64,000 nt of DNA from Sphingomonas sp. Leaf343 (lineage in GTDB: Bacteria > Pseudomonadota > Alphaproteobacteria > Sphingomonadales > Sphingomonadaceae): the NCBI RefSeq assembly GCF_001423765.1, contig NZ_LMPG01000010.1, forward strand, positions 1,220 through 65,219, in the 5' to 3' direction. The notes beneath the pieces were generated by a model. It was not told the DNA's origin, did no database searches, and saw only the letters and a list, made by a program, of their open reading frames with translations. This document shows, piece after piece, positions 48,596-58,652 of the stretch; within the stretch, counting starts at the first letter, position 1, and the number at the start of each line of letters is the position of its first letter. The position numbers and the translations under genes were made by a program.

Positions 48596-49679
48596 GACCC
48601 GCCGTCCAGTCGGCGCGCGCGCTCCACGTCCCGGCCGACCCGCGGACGGTGCAGCCGCGCTGGCCCGCCTCGATCCGGCCGATCGTCGCCACCGTTTCGC
48701 CCGCCCCGGTCAGCGCGGCTGCCACCGCATCGGCCTCGTCCGCCGCCACAACCACCGCCATGCCGATTCCGCAATTGAAGGTCCGCGCCATCTCCTCCGG
48801 CTCGATCGCGCCCTGCGCCTGCAGATACGCCATCAACCGCGGCTGCTCCCACGCATCCGCGTCGATCACCGCATGCGCCTCCGCCGGCAGGACGCGCGGG
48901 ATATTCTCCAGCAACCCGCCGCCGGTGATATGCGCCAGCCCCTTGATCCGCCCCTCGCGCAATAACGGCAACAGGCTGGCGACGTAGATCCGCGTCGGTG
49001 CCATCAGATGGTCGATCAACAGCCTGTCCGCATCGAACAGCGCCGGCCGGTCGAGCTTCCAGCCCTTGTCCGTCGCCAGCCGTCGTACGAGCGAGAAGCC
49101 GTTGGAGTGGACGCCGCTCGACGTCAGGCCCAGCACCGCGTCGCCCGCGCCGATCGTCGCGCCGGTCAGCAGACGGTCGCGCTCGACCGCACCGACGCAG
49201 AATCCGGCCAGATCATAGTCGCCCGGCGCGTACATGCCCGGCATCTCCGCCGTCTCGCCCCCGATCAGGGCGCAGCCCGCCTGACGGCACCCCTCCGCGA
49301 TCGACGCGATCACGCGTTCGGCGATCCCGGACTCCAGCTTGCCGCTGGCGTAGTAATCGAGAAAGAACAGCGGCTCCGCGCCCTGGACGATCAGGTCGTT
49401 GGCGCACATCGCGACCAGATCGACGCCGACGCCCTCATGCCGGTCCCATTCGATCGCCAGCTTCAGCTTGGTGCCGACCCCGTCGTTCGCCGCCACCAGC
49501 AGCGGATCGACGAAGCCCGCCGCCTTCAGGTCGAAAAGGCCGCCGAACCCGCCCAGATCGGCATCGGCACCGGCGCGGCGGGTCGACCGGGCAAGAGGGC
49601 CGATGGCGCGCACCAGCGCATTACCGGCGGCGATCGACACGCCGGCATCGGCGTAAGTGTAGGAGGGTTGCTCGCTCAT
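48585..49679 (-). CDS. purM: Phosphoribosylformylglycinamidine cyclo-ligase
   Basis: A 364-residue AIR synthetase that closes the imidazole ring using ATP. Landmarks are [20 protein letters not shown] ([10 protein letters not shown] then [10 protein letters not shown]), [20 protein letters not shown] ([10 protein letters not shown] then [10 protein letters not shown]), [20 protein letters not shown] ([10 protein letters not shown] then [10 protein letters not shown]) and [20 protein letters not shown] ([10 protein letters not shown] then [10 protein letters not shown]). Its end overlaps the purN start by 11 bases. Divergent from the DUF2066 gene. Confidence 0.96.
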   Translation of the reverse strand: MSEQPSYTYADAGVSIAAGNALVRAIGPLARSTRRAGADADLGGFGGLFDLKAAGFVDPLLVAANDGVGTKLKLAIEWDRHEGVGVDLVAMCANDLIVQGAEPLFFLDYYASGKLESGIAERVIASIAEGCRQAGCALIGGETAEMPGMYAPGDYDLAGFCVGAVERDRLLTGATIGAGDAVLGLTSSGVHSNGFSLVRRLATDKGWKLDRPALFDADRLLIDHLMAPTRIYVASLLPLLREGRIKGLAHITGGGLLENIPRVLPAEAHAVIDADAWEQPRLMAYLQAQGAIEPEEMARTFNCGIGMAVVVAADEADAVAAALTGAGETVATIGRIEAGQRGCTVRGSAGTWSARADWTAGHVQ

Positions 49680-49742
49680 AGATTGCGCCTAGCCACATCG
49701 CGCTTGGATTTCCACGCTCGCTTCTGCAAAAGGCGCGGCATC

Positions 49743-50993
49743 ATGCGCCGCTCCTCCGCCCCTTTCGCCGTAGCAGCGTTCGCCGTAGCCGCGGTCGCCG
49801 TTACCCCGGCGACGGTCGCGCAGATCGAAGGTTCGGGCCGCGGCGTCGCCCCGGTCGACAGCGCCGGCGCGTTCGAGGTGGCCGGCGTCACCGTCGATGT
49901 CGCGGCCGGTTCCGCGGAGGCGGCACGGCTCGGCGGCTGGCGGCTCGCCCAGCGCAAGGCCTGGGTGCAGCTTTCGCGCCGGCTTGGCGGTGGCGGCGGG
50001 CTGGTGTCGGACGGCACGCTCGACCAGCTCGTCTCCGGCATCGTGGTCGAGAACGAGCAGATCGGCCCGACCCGTTACATCGCCCGGCTGGGCGTGCTGT
50101 TCGATCGCGGTCGCACGGGGTCGGTGCTCGGCATCGTGACCTCGGCCGGGCGATCCACGCCGATGCTGGTGATTCCCGTCATCTGGTCCGGCGGGGTGGG
50201 GCAGGTCTTCGAACAGCGAACGCCCTGGCAGGAGGCGTGGGCGCGGTTCCGCACCGGCAACTCTGCCGTCGACTATATCCGCCCGGCCGGAACCGGCGTC
50301 GACCCGCTGCTGCTGAACGCCGGTCAGACCCGGCGACCCGGCCGCGGCTGGTGGCGGACGATCCTCGACCAATATGGCGCGTCCGACGTGCTGATCCCGA
50401 CCGTCCGGTTGACGCGGCAATATCCGGGCGGCCCGGTGATCGGCGCGTTCGAGGCGCGGCATGGCCCCGACAATGATGTGATCGGGCGGTTCCTGCTGCG
50501 CGTCGGCACCTCGGCGGGCGTGCCGCAACTGCTCGATACGGGCGTGCAGCGACTCGACGCCATCTATCAACAGGCGCTGCGCAGCGGTCGTCTGGAGCCG
50601 GACGTCGCGCTGTCGCCGCCGCCCCGGCCGGAAGCGACGGAAACGCCCGCGCCGACCGGCGATCTCGACACGATCATGGCCAATCTCGGCGCGCCCACCG
50701 CCGGGTCCGCGACCGTCACGATCCAGTTCGACACGCCCGGCACCGCCAGCGTCGCGAATACCGAGGCACTGGTTCGCGCGATCCCGGGCGTGCGCTCCGC
50801 CGCGACGACCAGCCTCGCGCTCGGCGGCGTATCGTTGATGCGGGTCGTGACCGACGGCGGCGCGGCGGCGCTGACGGCGGCGCTGGAGGCGCGTGGCTAT
50901 CAGGTGCAGGGCGCGGGCGACACGCTCCGCATCCGGCGCGCGCCTCAGGTCACGCCGCCCGATCTGCCTGCGGAAAGCCAGACGGCCGGGTGA
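49743..50993 (+). CDS. Exported DUF2066-type protein with ferredoxin-like C-terminus
   Basis: A 416-residue protein with an Ala/Val-rich signal peptide (FAVAAFAVAAVAVTPATVAQ). The body has the DUF2066 pattern: FEVAGVTVDVAAGSAEAARL, AQRKAWVQLSRRL, IVVENEQIGPTRYIARLGVL (IVVENEQIGP then TRYIARLGVL), FDRGR and MLVIPVIWSGG. A C-terminal domain of about 75 residues (ATVTIQFDTPGTASVANTEA through LRIRRAP) looks like an HMA-type fold without the metal-binding Cys pair. Function unknown. The same neighbours (purM on one side, an Hda gene on the other) occur in gammaproteobacteria, which supports the family call. Confidence 0.8.
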   Translation: MRRSSAPFAVAAFAVAAVAVTPATVAQIEGSGRGVAPVDSAGAFEVAGVTVDVAAGSAEAARLGGWRLAQRKAWVQLSRRLGGGGGLVSDGTLDQLVSGIVVENEQIGPTRYIARLGVLFDRGRTGSVLGIVTSAGRSTPMLVIPVIWSGGVGQVFEQRTPWQEAWARFRTGNSAVDYIRPAGTGVDPLLLNAGQTRRPGRGWWRTILDQYGASDVLIPTVRLTRQYPGGPVIGAFEARHGPDNDVIGRFLLRVGTSAGVPQLLDTGVQRLDAIYQQALRSGRLEPDVALSPPPRPEATETPAPTGDLDTIMANLGAPTAGSATVTIQFDTPGTASVANTEALVRAIPGVRSAATTSLALGGVSLMRVVTDGGAAALTAALEARGYQVQGAGDTLRIRRAPQVTPPDLPAESQTAG

Positions 50994-50996
50994 CGC

Positions 50997-51635
50997 GTGG
51001 CGCGTAGCCTTTTCCCCAGCCAGATGGCGTTGCCGCTGGCCTTGCCCGCCGATCCCCGCGACGAATCCTTCCTCGTCACACCGTCCAACGCCCGCGCCGT
51101 GCATCTGCTGGAACGCTGGGGATCGTGGCAGGTCCGCGTGGCGATGCTGACGGGTCCGCGCCGCTCGGGCCGCAGCACGCTCGCCCGCCTGTTCGCGGCG
51201 AAGAGCGGCGGGACGATCGTCGACGATGCTCATGCCGTGTCTCAGGAGTCGCTGTTCCACGCCTGGAACGACGCGCAATCCACCGGTCGGCCGCTGTTGC
51301 TCGTTACCGACGCGCCGCCACCGGTATGGGAGATCACGCTGCCCGATCTCCGCTCCCGACTGGCGGCCAGCGTCCTTGCCGAGATCGGCGCACCGGACGA
51401 CGCCCTCGTCCGGTCGCTGCTGGATTATCGCCTCAACCGCCTCGGCCTCGACGCGCGACCCGATCTGGTCGACTGGCTCGCCACCCGGATCGAGCGTAGC
51501 CATCTGGCGGTCGAGCGTACCGTCGACGCACTGGATCAGGAATGTGCGGAACGCCGCAAGCGCCTGACCATTCCCCTTGCCCGATCCACCCTGATCGACG
51601 CCGGCCTGATCGCCGGCAAACCGGAGACGCCATGA
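50997..51635 (+). CDS. hdaA: DnaA-inactivating Hda-type protein HdaA
   Basis: A 212-residue AAA+ protein that, with the loaded sliding clamp, triggers ATP hydrolysis by DnaA and limits initiation. The N-terminal clamp-binding motif is QMALPL (residues 9-14). The P-loop reads GPRRSGRS (53-60): the usual lysine is Arg59. The C-terminal lid with the arginine region is visible in RSHLAVERTVDALDQECAER (RSHLAVERTV then DALDQECAER) and RKRLTIPLARSTLID. The start is GTG at 50997, three bases after the DUF2066 stop. Confidence 0.88.
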   Translation: MARSLFPSQMALPLALPADPRDESFLVTPSNARAVHLLERWGSWQVRVAMLTGPRRSGRSTLARLFAAKSGGTIVDDAHAVSQESLFHAWNDAQSTGRPLLLVTDAPPPVWEITLPDLRSRLAASVLAEIGAPDDALVRSLLDYRLNRLGLDARPDLVDWLATRIERSHLAVERTVDALDQECAERRKRLTIPLARSTLIDAGLIAGKPETP

Positions 51636-53788
51636 CCCGCCCAGCGCATATCGTGACGATTGCGGAGGCCGATGACGACGCCTTCGTCGCGGAACCCAAC
51701 GACCGGTATTTCAACCGGGAATTGTCGTGGCTCGCCTTCAACCGCCGCGTGCTGGAGGAGGCGTGCAACACCGCGCATCCCCTGCTGGAACGGCTGCGAT
51801 TCCTGTCGATCTGCGGGTCGAACCTCGACGAGTTCTTCATGGTCCGGGTCGCGGGTCTGAAGGGGCAGCAGAAACAGGACGTGGAACGTCGCTCCGCCGA
51901 CGGCCTGACCCCGGGGCAGCAACTCGGGGCGATCGTGGCCGAAGCCGACCGGCTGATGGAAAGCCAGCAGGCGGTCTGGGGCGACCTGCGCGTCCTCCTC
52001 GACCAGGCCGGGCTGTTCATCCTCCGCCGCGATGCGATCGACGGCGAAGCCGACGAATGGCTCGCCACGCATTTCCGCGAACAGATCTTTCCGATCCTGA
52101 CGCCGCAGGCGCTCGACCCCGCGCATCCCTTTCCGTTCATCCCCAACAAGGGGCTGTCGGTGATCTTCGATCTGGAACGGCAGTCGGACAAGGAGCCGAT
52201 CCGCGAGATCGTCATGCTGCCCGCGACGATGCCGCGCTTCGTCCGCCTGCCGGGCGAGGACGCGCGCTACGTCTCCGTCGAGACGATCGTCAAGCGGTTC
52301 GCACCGGTCCTGTTCCCCGGCTACGAGGTTCACGGTGCCGCCGCGTTCCGCGTCCTGCGCGACAGCGACATCGAGATCGAGGAGGAAGCCGAGGACCTCG
52401 TTCGCTACTTTGCGAACGCGATCAAACGCCGCCGCCGGGGTCGCGTCATCCGGCTGGAGCTGGAAACCGGGATGCCCGACGCGCTGGAGGCGCTGCTTAA
52501 GGACGAACTGGGAGGCAGCGACACGATCGTCACCGAAAGCGGCAATCTGCTCGGCCTCTCCGACCTCGACATGCTGGTCGATGAGGATCGGCCGGACCTG
52601 AAATTCACGCCGTTCACGCCACGCTTTCCCGAACGAATCCGGGAGTTTGGTGGCGATTGCTTCGCCGCGATCAGAGCCAAGGACATCGTCGTTCATCACC
52701 CCTACGAGACGTTCGAGGTCGTGCTGGCCTTCCTGAAGCAGGCTGCGAACGATCCCGATGTCGTCGCGATCAAGCAGACGCTCTACCGCGCCGGCAAACA
52801 GTCCGCCGTCATCAATGCGCTGATCGCCGCGGCGGAGGCGGGCAAGTCCGTGACCGCCGTCGTGGAGTTAAAGGCACGCTTCGACGAGGAACAGAACCTC
52901 GTCTGGGCGTCCGCGCTGGAGCGGGCCGGGGTGCAGGTCGTCTACGGCTTCATCGACTGGAAGACCCACGCGAAAGTGTCGCTCGTCGTCCGGCGGGAAA
53001 GCGGCGGATTCCGCACCTACTGCCACTTCGGCACCGGCAACTATCATCCGGTTACAGCAAAAATATACACCGACCTCAGTTACTTCACGGCCGATCCTGT
53101 GATCGGACGCGATGCCGCGCAGATGTTCAACTACGTCACCGGCTATGTCGAACCGCAGGATATGAAGATCGTCAGCCTGTCGCCGGGCAATCTACGCCAA
53201 AGGCTGCTCCGGTTGATCGACGCCGAAATCGAACATGCGCAGGCAGGCCGCCCCGCGTCGATCTGGGCGAAGATGAACAGCCTCGTCGATCCCGCATTGA
53301 TCGACAAACTGTACGAGGCATCGGGTGCCGGCGTCGAGGTGGACCTCGTAATCCGGGGCATCTGCTGCCTCCGCCCGCAGGTGCCCGGACTGTCCGAGAA
53401 CATCCACGTCAAGTCGATCATCGGCCGCTTTCTGGAACATAGCCGGATCTGCGTGTTCGGCAACGGCAAGAAACTGCCCAATGACGGGGCGAAGATGTAC
53501 ATATCGTCCGCGGACTGGATGCCGCGCAACTTCGACCGGCGGGTCGAATATATGCTGCCGATCACCAACCCGACCGTGCACGACCAGATCCTCGATCAGG
53601 TGATGGTCGCCAATCTGCTGGATAACGAGCAAAGCTGGATACTGGGGCCGGACGGCGACTATACGCGGGTCGATCCCGGCGACAAGCCGTTCAACCTGCA
53701 TCGTTATTTCATGACGAATCCGTCGCTGTCGGGGCGCGGCGCGGCGCTGGAGAAGGTGCCGACGCTCTCGCTCCGGGCGGCTCCATGA
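51632..53788 (+). CDS. ppk: Polyphosphate kinase 1
   Basis: A 718-residue enzyme that makes polyphosphate from ATP. N-terminal domain FNRELSWLAFNRRVLEEA and SICGSNLDEFFMVRVAGL; the catalytic domains have HHPYETFEVVLAFLKQAAND (HHPYETFEVV then LAFLKQAAND), the phospho-histidine H446 in KTHAKVSLVV, HFGTGNYHPVTAKIYTDLS (HFGTGNYHPV then TAKIYTDLS) and ISSADWMPRNFDRRVEYMLP (ISSADWMPRN then FDRRVEYMLP). It overlaps hdaA and ppx by four bases on either side, so the three should be co-translated. Confidence 0.96.
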   Translation: MTRPAHIVTIAEADDDAFVAEPNDRYFNRELSWLAFNRRVLEEACNTAHPLLERLRFLSICGSNLDEFFMVRVAGLKGQQKQDVERRSADGLTPGQQLGAIVAEADRLMESQQAVWGDLRVLLDQAGLFILRRDAIDGEADEWLATHFREQIFPILTPQALDPAHPFPFIPNKGLSVIFDLERQSDKEPIREIVMLPATMPRFVRLPGEDARYVSVETIVKRFAPVLFPGYEVHGAAAFRVLRDSDIEIEEEAEDLVRYFANAIKRRRRGRVIRLELETGMPDALEALLKDELGGSDTIVTESGNLLGLSDLDMLVDEDRPDLKFTPFTPRFPERIREFGGDCFAAIRAKDIVVHHPYETFEVVLAFLKQAANDPDVVAIKQTLYRAGKQSAVINALIAAAEAGKSVTAVVELKARFDEEQNLVWASALERAGVQVVYGFIDWKTHAKVSLVVRRESGGFRTYCHFGTGNYHPVTAKIYTDLSYFTADPVIGRDAAQMFNYVTGYVEPQDMKIVSLSPGNLRQRLLRLIDAEIEHAQAGRPASIWAKMNSLVDPALIDKLYEASGAGVEVDLVIRGICCLRPQVPGLSENIHVKSIIGRFLEHSRICVFGNGKKLPNDGAKMYISSADWMPRNFDRRVEYMLPITNPTVHDQILDQVMVANLLDNEQSWILGPDGDYTRVDPGDKPFNLHRYFMTNPSLSGRGAALEKVPTLSLRAAP

Positions 53789-55251
53789 ACATCTTCGGCA
53801 AGCGCGCCGACGCCTCTCGCACGGCGATCATCGACATCGGGTCCAACTCGGTTCGCCTCGTCGTCTATCAGGGGCCTGCGCGCCTGCCCGCAACCTTGTT
53901 CAACGAAAAGGTCATGGCCGGTCTTGGTCGCGGTCTCGCACAGACTGGCCGCATGGAGCCGTCCGCCCTCGCCGCCGCCCGCACCGCACTGGCGCGCTTC
54001 GCCGCGGTCACGCGCGAGATGGAGGTCGCCACCGTCCGCACCGTCGCGACTGCGGCCGTGCGCGATGCGGAGAACGGTCCCGAACTGATCGACGCCGCCA
54101 CCGCGCTCGGCCTGACCGTGGAGATCCTGTCGGGCGAACAGGAGGCCCTGGGGGCCGGGCAGGGGGTGCTGTCCGGCATCCCCACCGCCGACGGCATCGT
54201 CGGCGATCTCGGCGGCGGCAGTCTTGAGCTGGTCCGCGTCCGCGCCGGCAAGGTGGAGGACCGCGTCTCCTTCCCGCTCGGCGTCCTGCGGATCGCGGGA
54301 ACGCGCGGCAAGTCGCTGGACAAGCGGGTGTCCGACCTGATCGGAAAAGCCGGCTGGCGCGGCCGGGGCCGGGGCACGCCGCTGTATCTCGTCGGCGGGT
54401 CGTGGCGCGCGCTCGGGCGATTGCACATGGGGCTGGCGGGCTATCCGTTGCCTGTCGTCCATCAATATTGTCTCGCGCCGGCGACGGTCGCCCAGCTTGC
54501 CGCGCAACTGCCGCTGATGACCAAACAACAGCTACGCGACATCCCCGGACTGTCCTCCGGTCGCGCGGCCACGCTACCCGATGCGACCGCGTTGCTCGAC
54601 ATCGTCCTGCGCGAACTCGGTTCCGCCGGCACAGTCATCTCCGCCTTCGGTCTGCGCGAGGGGTTGTTGTTCGGGATGCTCGACGCACCGACGCGGGCGC
54701 TCGATCCGCTGATCGTCGCCGCCCGCGAGGAGGGGCGTCTGCTCGGGCGTTTTCCGGAGCATGGCGACCTCCTCGATCGCTGGATCGCGCCGCTGTTCGC
54801 CCACGAAGCGCCGTCTCAGGCGCGCATCCGGCACGCCGCCTGCCTGCTCGCGGATGTGGGCTGGCACGCCAATCCCGAATTCCGCGCCGAACGCGGGGTC
54901 GAGGTCGCGCTGCACGGCAACTGGGTCGCGATCGACGCCAGGGAACGCGCGCAACTGGCGCAGTCGCTGTTCACCAGCCTTGGCGGCGGCACCCTGTCGC
55001 CCGATCCGCTGCCGCGTCTTGCGGGTCAGCAGGCGCTTGCCGGTGCGGTCGCCTGGGGACTGGCGATCCGGCTGGGTCAGCGCTTGTCGGCCGGGCTGGC
55101 GGGGCCGCTCCAGCGCAGCCGGCTGGCGCGGGATGCCGGCACCGTGACACTGGCGCTGCCCGCGGCCGACCGTGCGCTCTACGGCGAGACGGTGGAGAAA
55201 CGCCACGTCGCGCTGGCGACGCTGCTCGCCTGCAAGCCCGTCCTGGCCTGA
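53785..55251 (+). CDS. ppx: Ppx/GppA-family exopolyphosphatase
   Basis: A 488-residue ASKHA-fold phosphatase. Landmarks are AIIDIGSNSVRLVVYQGPAR (AIIDIGSNSV then RLVVYQGPAR), VATAAVRDAENG, EILSGEQEALGAGQGVLSGI (EILSGEQEAL then GAGQGVLSGI), VGDLGGGSLELVRV and the C-terminal HD-like region (HAACLLADVGWHANPEFRAE). It could hydrolyse polyphosphate, (p)ppGpp precursors or both. The four-base overlap with ppk places synthesis and breakdown of polyphosphate in one operon. Confidence 0.94.
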   Translation: MNIFGKRADASRTAIIDIGSNSVRLVVYQGPARLPATLFNEKVMAGLGRGLAQTGRMEPSALAAARTALARFAAVTREMEVATVRTVATAAVRDAENGPELIDAATALGLTVEILSGEQEALGAGQGVLSGIPTADGIVGDLGGGSLELVRVRAGKVEDRVSFPLGVLRIAGTRGKSLDKRVSDLIGKAGWRGRGRGTPLYLVGGSWRALGRLHMGLAGYPLPVVHQYCLAPATVAQLAAQLPLMTKQQLRDIPGLSSGRAATLPDATALLDIVLRELGSAGTVISAFGLREGLLFGMLDAPTRALDPLIVAAREEGRLLGRFPEHGDLLDRWIAPLFAHEAPSQARIRHAACLLADVGWHANPEFRAERGVEVALHGNWVAIDARERAQLAQSLFTSLGGGTLSPDPLPRLAGQQALAGAVAWGLAIRLGQRLSAGLAGPLQRSRLARDAGTVTLALPAADRALYGETVEKRHVALATLLACKPVLA

Positions 55252-55257
55252 CCCGCC

Positions 55258-55539
55258 TCAGCCGCAGCGAAGTCCGTCGATCCGGCGGCCGTCGTCCAGC
55301 ATCACGTTCAGGCGATCCTCGAAGAACTCCTTCGTGGTGATCTCGTCGGGGCGCAGCGTCCGCATCACGCGCGCATTGGTGCGCGCCTGCAACTCCTCGC
55401 GCATGCCGCTGTCGAACTTCGCGCCGACGAAGCGCATCCGCGTCGCCTCGTCGACGATGCAGGGCCCGACGGGCGCGGCAGGCGGAGTCATCGTCGTGCA
55501 CGCGGCCAGCAGCGCCGGCGCCAGCAACAGGTACCTCAT
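55258..55539 (-). CDS. Lipoprotein of the I78 peptidase-inhibitor family
   Basis: A 93-residue lipoprotein. Signal [14 protein letters not shown] ends in a lipobox cysteine at residue 14. The mature part has the I78 elimination-inhibitor pattern: [20 protein letters not shown] ([10 protein letters not shown] then [10 protein letters not shown]), [20 protein letters not shown] ([10 protein letters not shown] then [10 protein letters not shown]), [17 protein letters not shown]. Family members block serine peptidases. The start overlaps the rnd stop by four bases. The target protease is not known. Confidence 0.85.
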   Translation of the reverse strand: MRYLLLAPALLAACTTMTPPAAPVGPCIVDEATRMRFVGAKFDSGMREELQARTNARVMRTLRPDEITTKEFFEDRLNVMLDDGRRIDGLRCG

Positions 55540-56714
55540 GCAACCTCCTCCTCGGTGCGCGTCATCTTCAACCGTCCGTTCTTCACCGCGAAGCCCAGCC
55601 GCCCCTCGACCAGATCGACCGCATCCCGCCCGAACTGGTCGTAACGCCACCCCTCCAGCATCGGCAGCCCCGTCCGCACGCCGGCGGCCAGCGCCTCCAG
55701 CTCGTCGGATCGCGCCAGCAGCTTCGATGCGACGTCGATATCGCGCGACCGGATCTTCAGCAGCAGCTTCAGCAGGTCGGCCACCAGCGACCCTTCCTTC
55801 CCCAGCCCCGGCTTGCGATCGTCGCGGGGCGGGAGCTCGTCGCCATCCAGCGGCGTCGCCCCTTCGATCGCCGCCATCAGCCGCGCACCGATATCGTTAC
55901 CGGCCCACGTCGCGGACAGGCCGCGCACCCGGGCCAGGTCGGCCTGCTTGCGCGGCGGATGGCTGGCGAGATCGCCCAGCGTCTCGTCCTTGACGATGCG
56001 ACCGCGCGGCAGGTCCTTGGTTTGCGCCTCCAGCTCCCGCCACCGCGCGATCGCCTTCAGCCGGCCCAGCATGTCGGGCTTGCGACCCGACACGCGCACG
56101 CGCTTCCACGCGACGTCCGGATCGTTCGCGTAGTTGGAGGGGTCGCCCAGCCGTTCCATTTCCTGGTCCAGCCACGCGCCGCGCCCGGTCTTGCGCAGGC
56201 GTTCCAGCATCTTCGGAAAGATCGCCGCCAGATGCGTCACGTCGCCGATCGCATATTCGATCTGCCGCGCATCCAGCGGCCGCCGCGCCCAGTCGGTGAA
56301 GCGCGCACCCTTGTCGATCTGGATACCGAGCCAGCTGTCGACCAGATTCGAATAGCCGATCTGCTCGCCCTGACCGAGCGCCATCGCCGCGACCTGCGTA
56401 TCGAACAGCGGGTGCGGCGTCTTGCCGGTCAGGTTGTACACGATCTCAAGGTCCTGCCCGCCGGCGTGGAAGACCTTCAGGACATCCTCGTTGTTCACCA
56501 TCAGGTCGAGCAGCGGCGTCATGTCCAGCCCGGGTGCCTTCGGATCGATCGCCGCCGCCTCGTTCACGTCGGCGATCTGGATCAGGCAGAGCTCCGGATA
56601 ATAGGTGCTCTCCCGCATGAACTCGGTATCGACCGTGACGAAGTCGGCCCGGGCGAGACGGTGGCAGAGGTTGGCGAGGGTCGCGCTGTCGGTAATCAAC
56701 GGATGGATGTGCAT
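55536..56714 (-). CDS. rnd: Ribonuclease D
   Basis: A 392-residue 3'-5' exoribonuclease for tRNA 3' processing. The DEDD exonuclease domain has [20 protein letters not shown] ([10 protein letters not shown] then [10 protein letters not shown]), [17 protein letters not shown] and [21 protein letters not shown]-type helical domains follow ([20 protein letters not shown] and after). The start [12 protein letters not shown] gives the normal length. The predicted promoter ends seven bases upstream and no Shine-Dalgarno is seen, so the mRNA may be leaderless. Confidence 0.94.
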   Translation of the reverse strand: MHIHPLITDSATLANLCHRLARADFVTVDTEFMRESTYYPELCLIQIADVNEAAAIDPKAPGLDMTPLLDLMVNNEDVLKVFHAGGQDLEIVYNLTGKTPHPLFDTQVAAMALGQGEQIGYSNLVDSWLGIQIDKGARFTDWARRPLDARQIEYAIGDVTHLAAIFPKMLERLRKTGRGAWLDQEMERLGDPSNYANDPDVAWKRVRVSGRKPDMLGRLKAIARWRELEAQTKDLPRGRIVKDETLGDLASHPPRKQADLARVRGLSATWAGNDIGARLMAAIEGATPLDGDELPPRDDRKPGLGKEGSLVADLLKLLLKIRSRDIDVASKLLARSDELEALAAGVRTGLPMLEGWRYDQFGRDAVDLVEGRLGFAVKNGRLKMTRTEEEVA

Positions 56715-56720
56715 CGCCGT

Positions 56721-56748
56721 CCCATAGACCCGTCGCGCGGGTTGACAA
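56721..56748 (-). promoter_or_regulatory. Possible rnd promoter, leaderless configuration
   Basis: On the minus strand TTGTCA (56748-56743), 16-base spacer, TATGGG (56726-56721). The -10 ends seven bases before the rnd ATG, so transcription should start at or next to the start codon. Confidence 0.4.
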
Positions 56749-56777
56749 ATAGGGGCAGGGAAGGGGAGGGGCGCGCG

Positions 56778-58610
56778 ATGACACAGATGCACGCCTATCG
56801 CTCCCACACCTGCGCCGCGCTGACCGCGGCGGATGTCGGCCAGACCGTCCGCCTGTCGGGCTGGATCCACCGCAAGCGCGATCATGGCGGCGTGCTGTTC
56901 GTCGATCTGCGCGACCATTACGGCATCACGCAGGTCGTCGCCGACGCCGACTCGCCGGCCCTGCCGGTGCTGGAGGCGGCGCGCACCGAGTCGGTCATCA
57001 CCATCGACGGTATCGTGAAGGCCCGTGCGGAGGGGACCGCCAACGCCAGTCTGGCGACCGGTGAGATCGAGGTCTTCGCCCGCGCGGTGACGGTGCAGAG
57101 CGTCGCGCAGGAGCTGCCGCTGCCGGTCGCCGGCGACGCCGAATATCCGGAGGACATCCGCCTCCGCTATCGTTTCCTCGATCTCCGTCGCGAGCGGCTG
57201 CACGCCAACATCATGCTCCGCAGTCAGGTGATCGCCAGCGTCCGCCAGCGGATGATCGGACAGGGCTTCACGGAGTTCCAGACGCCGATCCTGACCGCAT
57301 CGTCGCCGGAGGGCGCGCGCGACTATCTCGTCCCCAGCCGCGTCCATCCCGGCAAGTTCTACGCGCTGCCTCAGGCGCCGCAGATGTTCAAGCAGCTGTT
57401 GATGGTCGCGGGCTTCGATCGGTATTTCCAGATCGCACCCTGTTTCCGTGACGAGGACGCGCGCGCCGATCGTTCGCCGGGCGAGTTCTACCAGCTCGAT
57501 TTCGAGATGAGCTTCGTCACGCAGGAAGATGTGTTCCAGGCGATCGAACCCGTCCTCCACGGGCTGTTCGAAGAGTTCGCGAACTGGCAGAACAAGGGCA
57601 GGCAGGTCTCGGCGCTGCCGTTCCGCCGCATCCCCTACCGGGAGTCGATGCTCCGCTACGGCAACGACAAGCCCGATCTGCGCAACCCGATCCTCATCAG
57701 CGACGTCAGCGAGCATTTCACCGGCTCGGGCTTCGGCCGCTTCGCCTCGATCGTCGAGGCCGGCGATGTGGTCCGCGCGATCCCCGCACCGGCGACGGCG
57801 GACAGGAGCCGCAAGTTCTTCGACGACATGAACGCGTGGGCGCAGTCCGAGGGATTCGCGGGTCTCGGCTATGCCACGCGCAAGGGCGGCGAATGGGGTG
57901 GCCCGATCGCCAAGAACCACGGTGAAGAGGGCATGGCGAAGCTCGCCGCTGCCCTCGACCTGGGTCCCGACGACGGCGTGTTCTTCGCCGCGGGCAAGGA
58001 GGCCCAGGCCGCCAGGCTCGCCGGCCTCGCCCGCACCCGCGTCGGCGAGACGCTCGGCCTGATCGATCCGGACCGCTTCGAGTTCTGCTGGATCGTCGAC
58101 TTCCCGATGTTCGAATATGACGAGGACGCGAAGAAGGTCGACTTCAGCCACAATCCCTTCTCGATGCCGCAGGGCGAGATGGAGGCGCTGGAGACGAAGG
58201 ACCCGCTCGATATCCTCGCCTATCAGTACGACATCGTCTGCAACGGCGTGGAGCTGTCGTCGGGCGCGATCCGGAATCACCGGCCGGAGATCATGTACAA
58301 GGCGTTCGAGATCGCCGGCTACACGCAGGCCGATGTCGATACGAACTTCGCGGGCATGATTAACGCGTTCAAGTTCGGCGCACCGCCGCACGGCGGTTCG
58401 GCGCCGGGCATCGACCGCATGGTCATGCTGCTGGCGGGCGAGCCGAACATCCGTGAGGTCGTCGTCTTCCCGATGAACCAGAAGGCGGAGGACCTGATGA
58501 TGGGCGCCCCCAATTTCGCGAGCGCCAAGCAGCTTCGCGAACTGAACCTGCGGTCGACGGCAGAACCGAAGAAGGACATCGACAAGGCGGTTGCCCCCGC
58601 CGCGGGGTGA
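56778..58610 (+). CDS. aspS: Aspartyl-tRNA synthetase
   Basis: A 610-residue class II synthetase. The N-terminal OB anticodon-binding domain has [20 protein letters not shown] ([10 protein letters not shown] then [10 protein letters not shown]). Class II motifs are [20 protein letters not shown] ([10 protein letters not shown] then [10 protein letters not shown]), [20 protein letters not shown] ([10 protein letters not shown] then [10 protein letters not shown]), and [20 protein letters not shown] ([10 protein letters not shown] then [10 protein letters not shown]); a GAD insertion domain lies in the middle. The start at 56778 has a strong GGGGAGGGG; ATG at 56787 (MHAYRSHTC) is an alternative. 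Whether it is Asp-specific or also makes Asp-tRNA(Asn) cannot be told here. Confidence 0.95.
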   Translation: MTQMHAYRSHTCAALTAADVGQTVRLSGWIHRKRDHGGVLFVDLRDHYGITQVVADADSPALPVLEAARTESVITIDGIVKARAEGTANASLATGEIEVFARAVTVQSVAQELPLPVAGDAEYPEDIRLRYRFLDLRRERLHANIMLRSQVIASVRQRMIGQGFTEFQTPILTASSPEGARDYLVPSRVHPGKFYALPQAPQMFKQLLMVAGFDRYFQIAPCFRDEDARADRSPGEFYQLDFEMSFVTQEDVFQAIEPVLHGLFEEFANWQNKGRQVSALPFRRIPYRESMLRYGNDKPDLRNPILISDVSEHFTGSGFGRFASIVEAGDVVRAIPAPATADRSRKFFDDMNAWAQSEGFAGLGYATRKGGEWGGPIAKNHGEEGMAKLAAALDLGPDDGVFFAAGKEAQAARLAGLARTRVGETLGLIDPDRFEFCWIVDFPMFEYDEDAKKVDFSHNPFSMPQGEMEALETKDPLDILAYQYDIVCNGVELSSGAIRNHRPEIMYKAFEIAGYTQADVDTNFAGMINAFKFGAPPHGGSAPGIDRMVMLLAGEPNIREVVVFPMNQKAEDLMMGAPNFASAKQLRELNLRSTAEPKKDIDKAVAPAAG

Positions 58611-58617
58611 GGATGAT

Positions 58618-58646
58618 CGGCCCGGCGGAGGGGATCCGCCGGGCCG
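58618..58646. terminator. Bidirectional terminator hairpin between aspS and carbonic anhydrase
   Basis: Perfect 12-bp arms (58618-58629 and 58635-58646) with a five-base loop, between two convergent genes: eight bases after the aspS stop and six bases past the carbonic anhydrase stop. Confidence 0.65.
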
Positions 58647-58652
58647 GATCGT

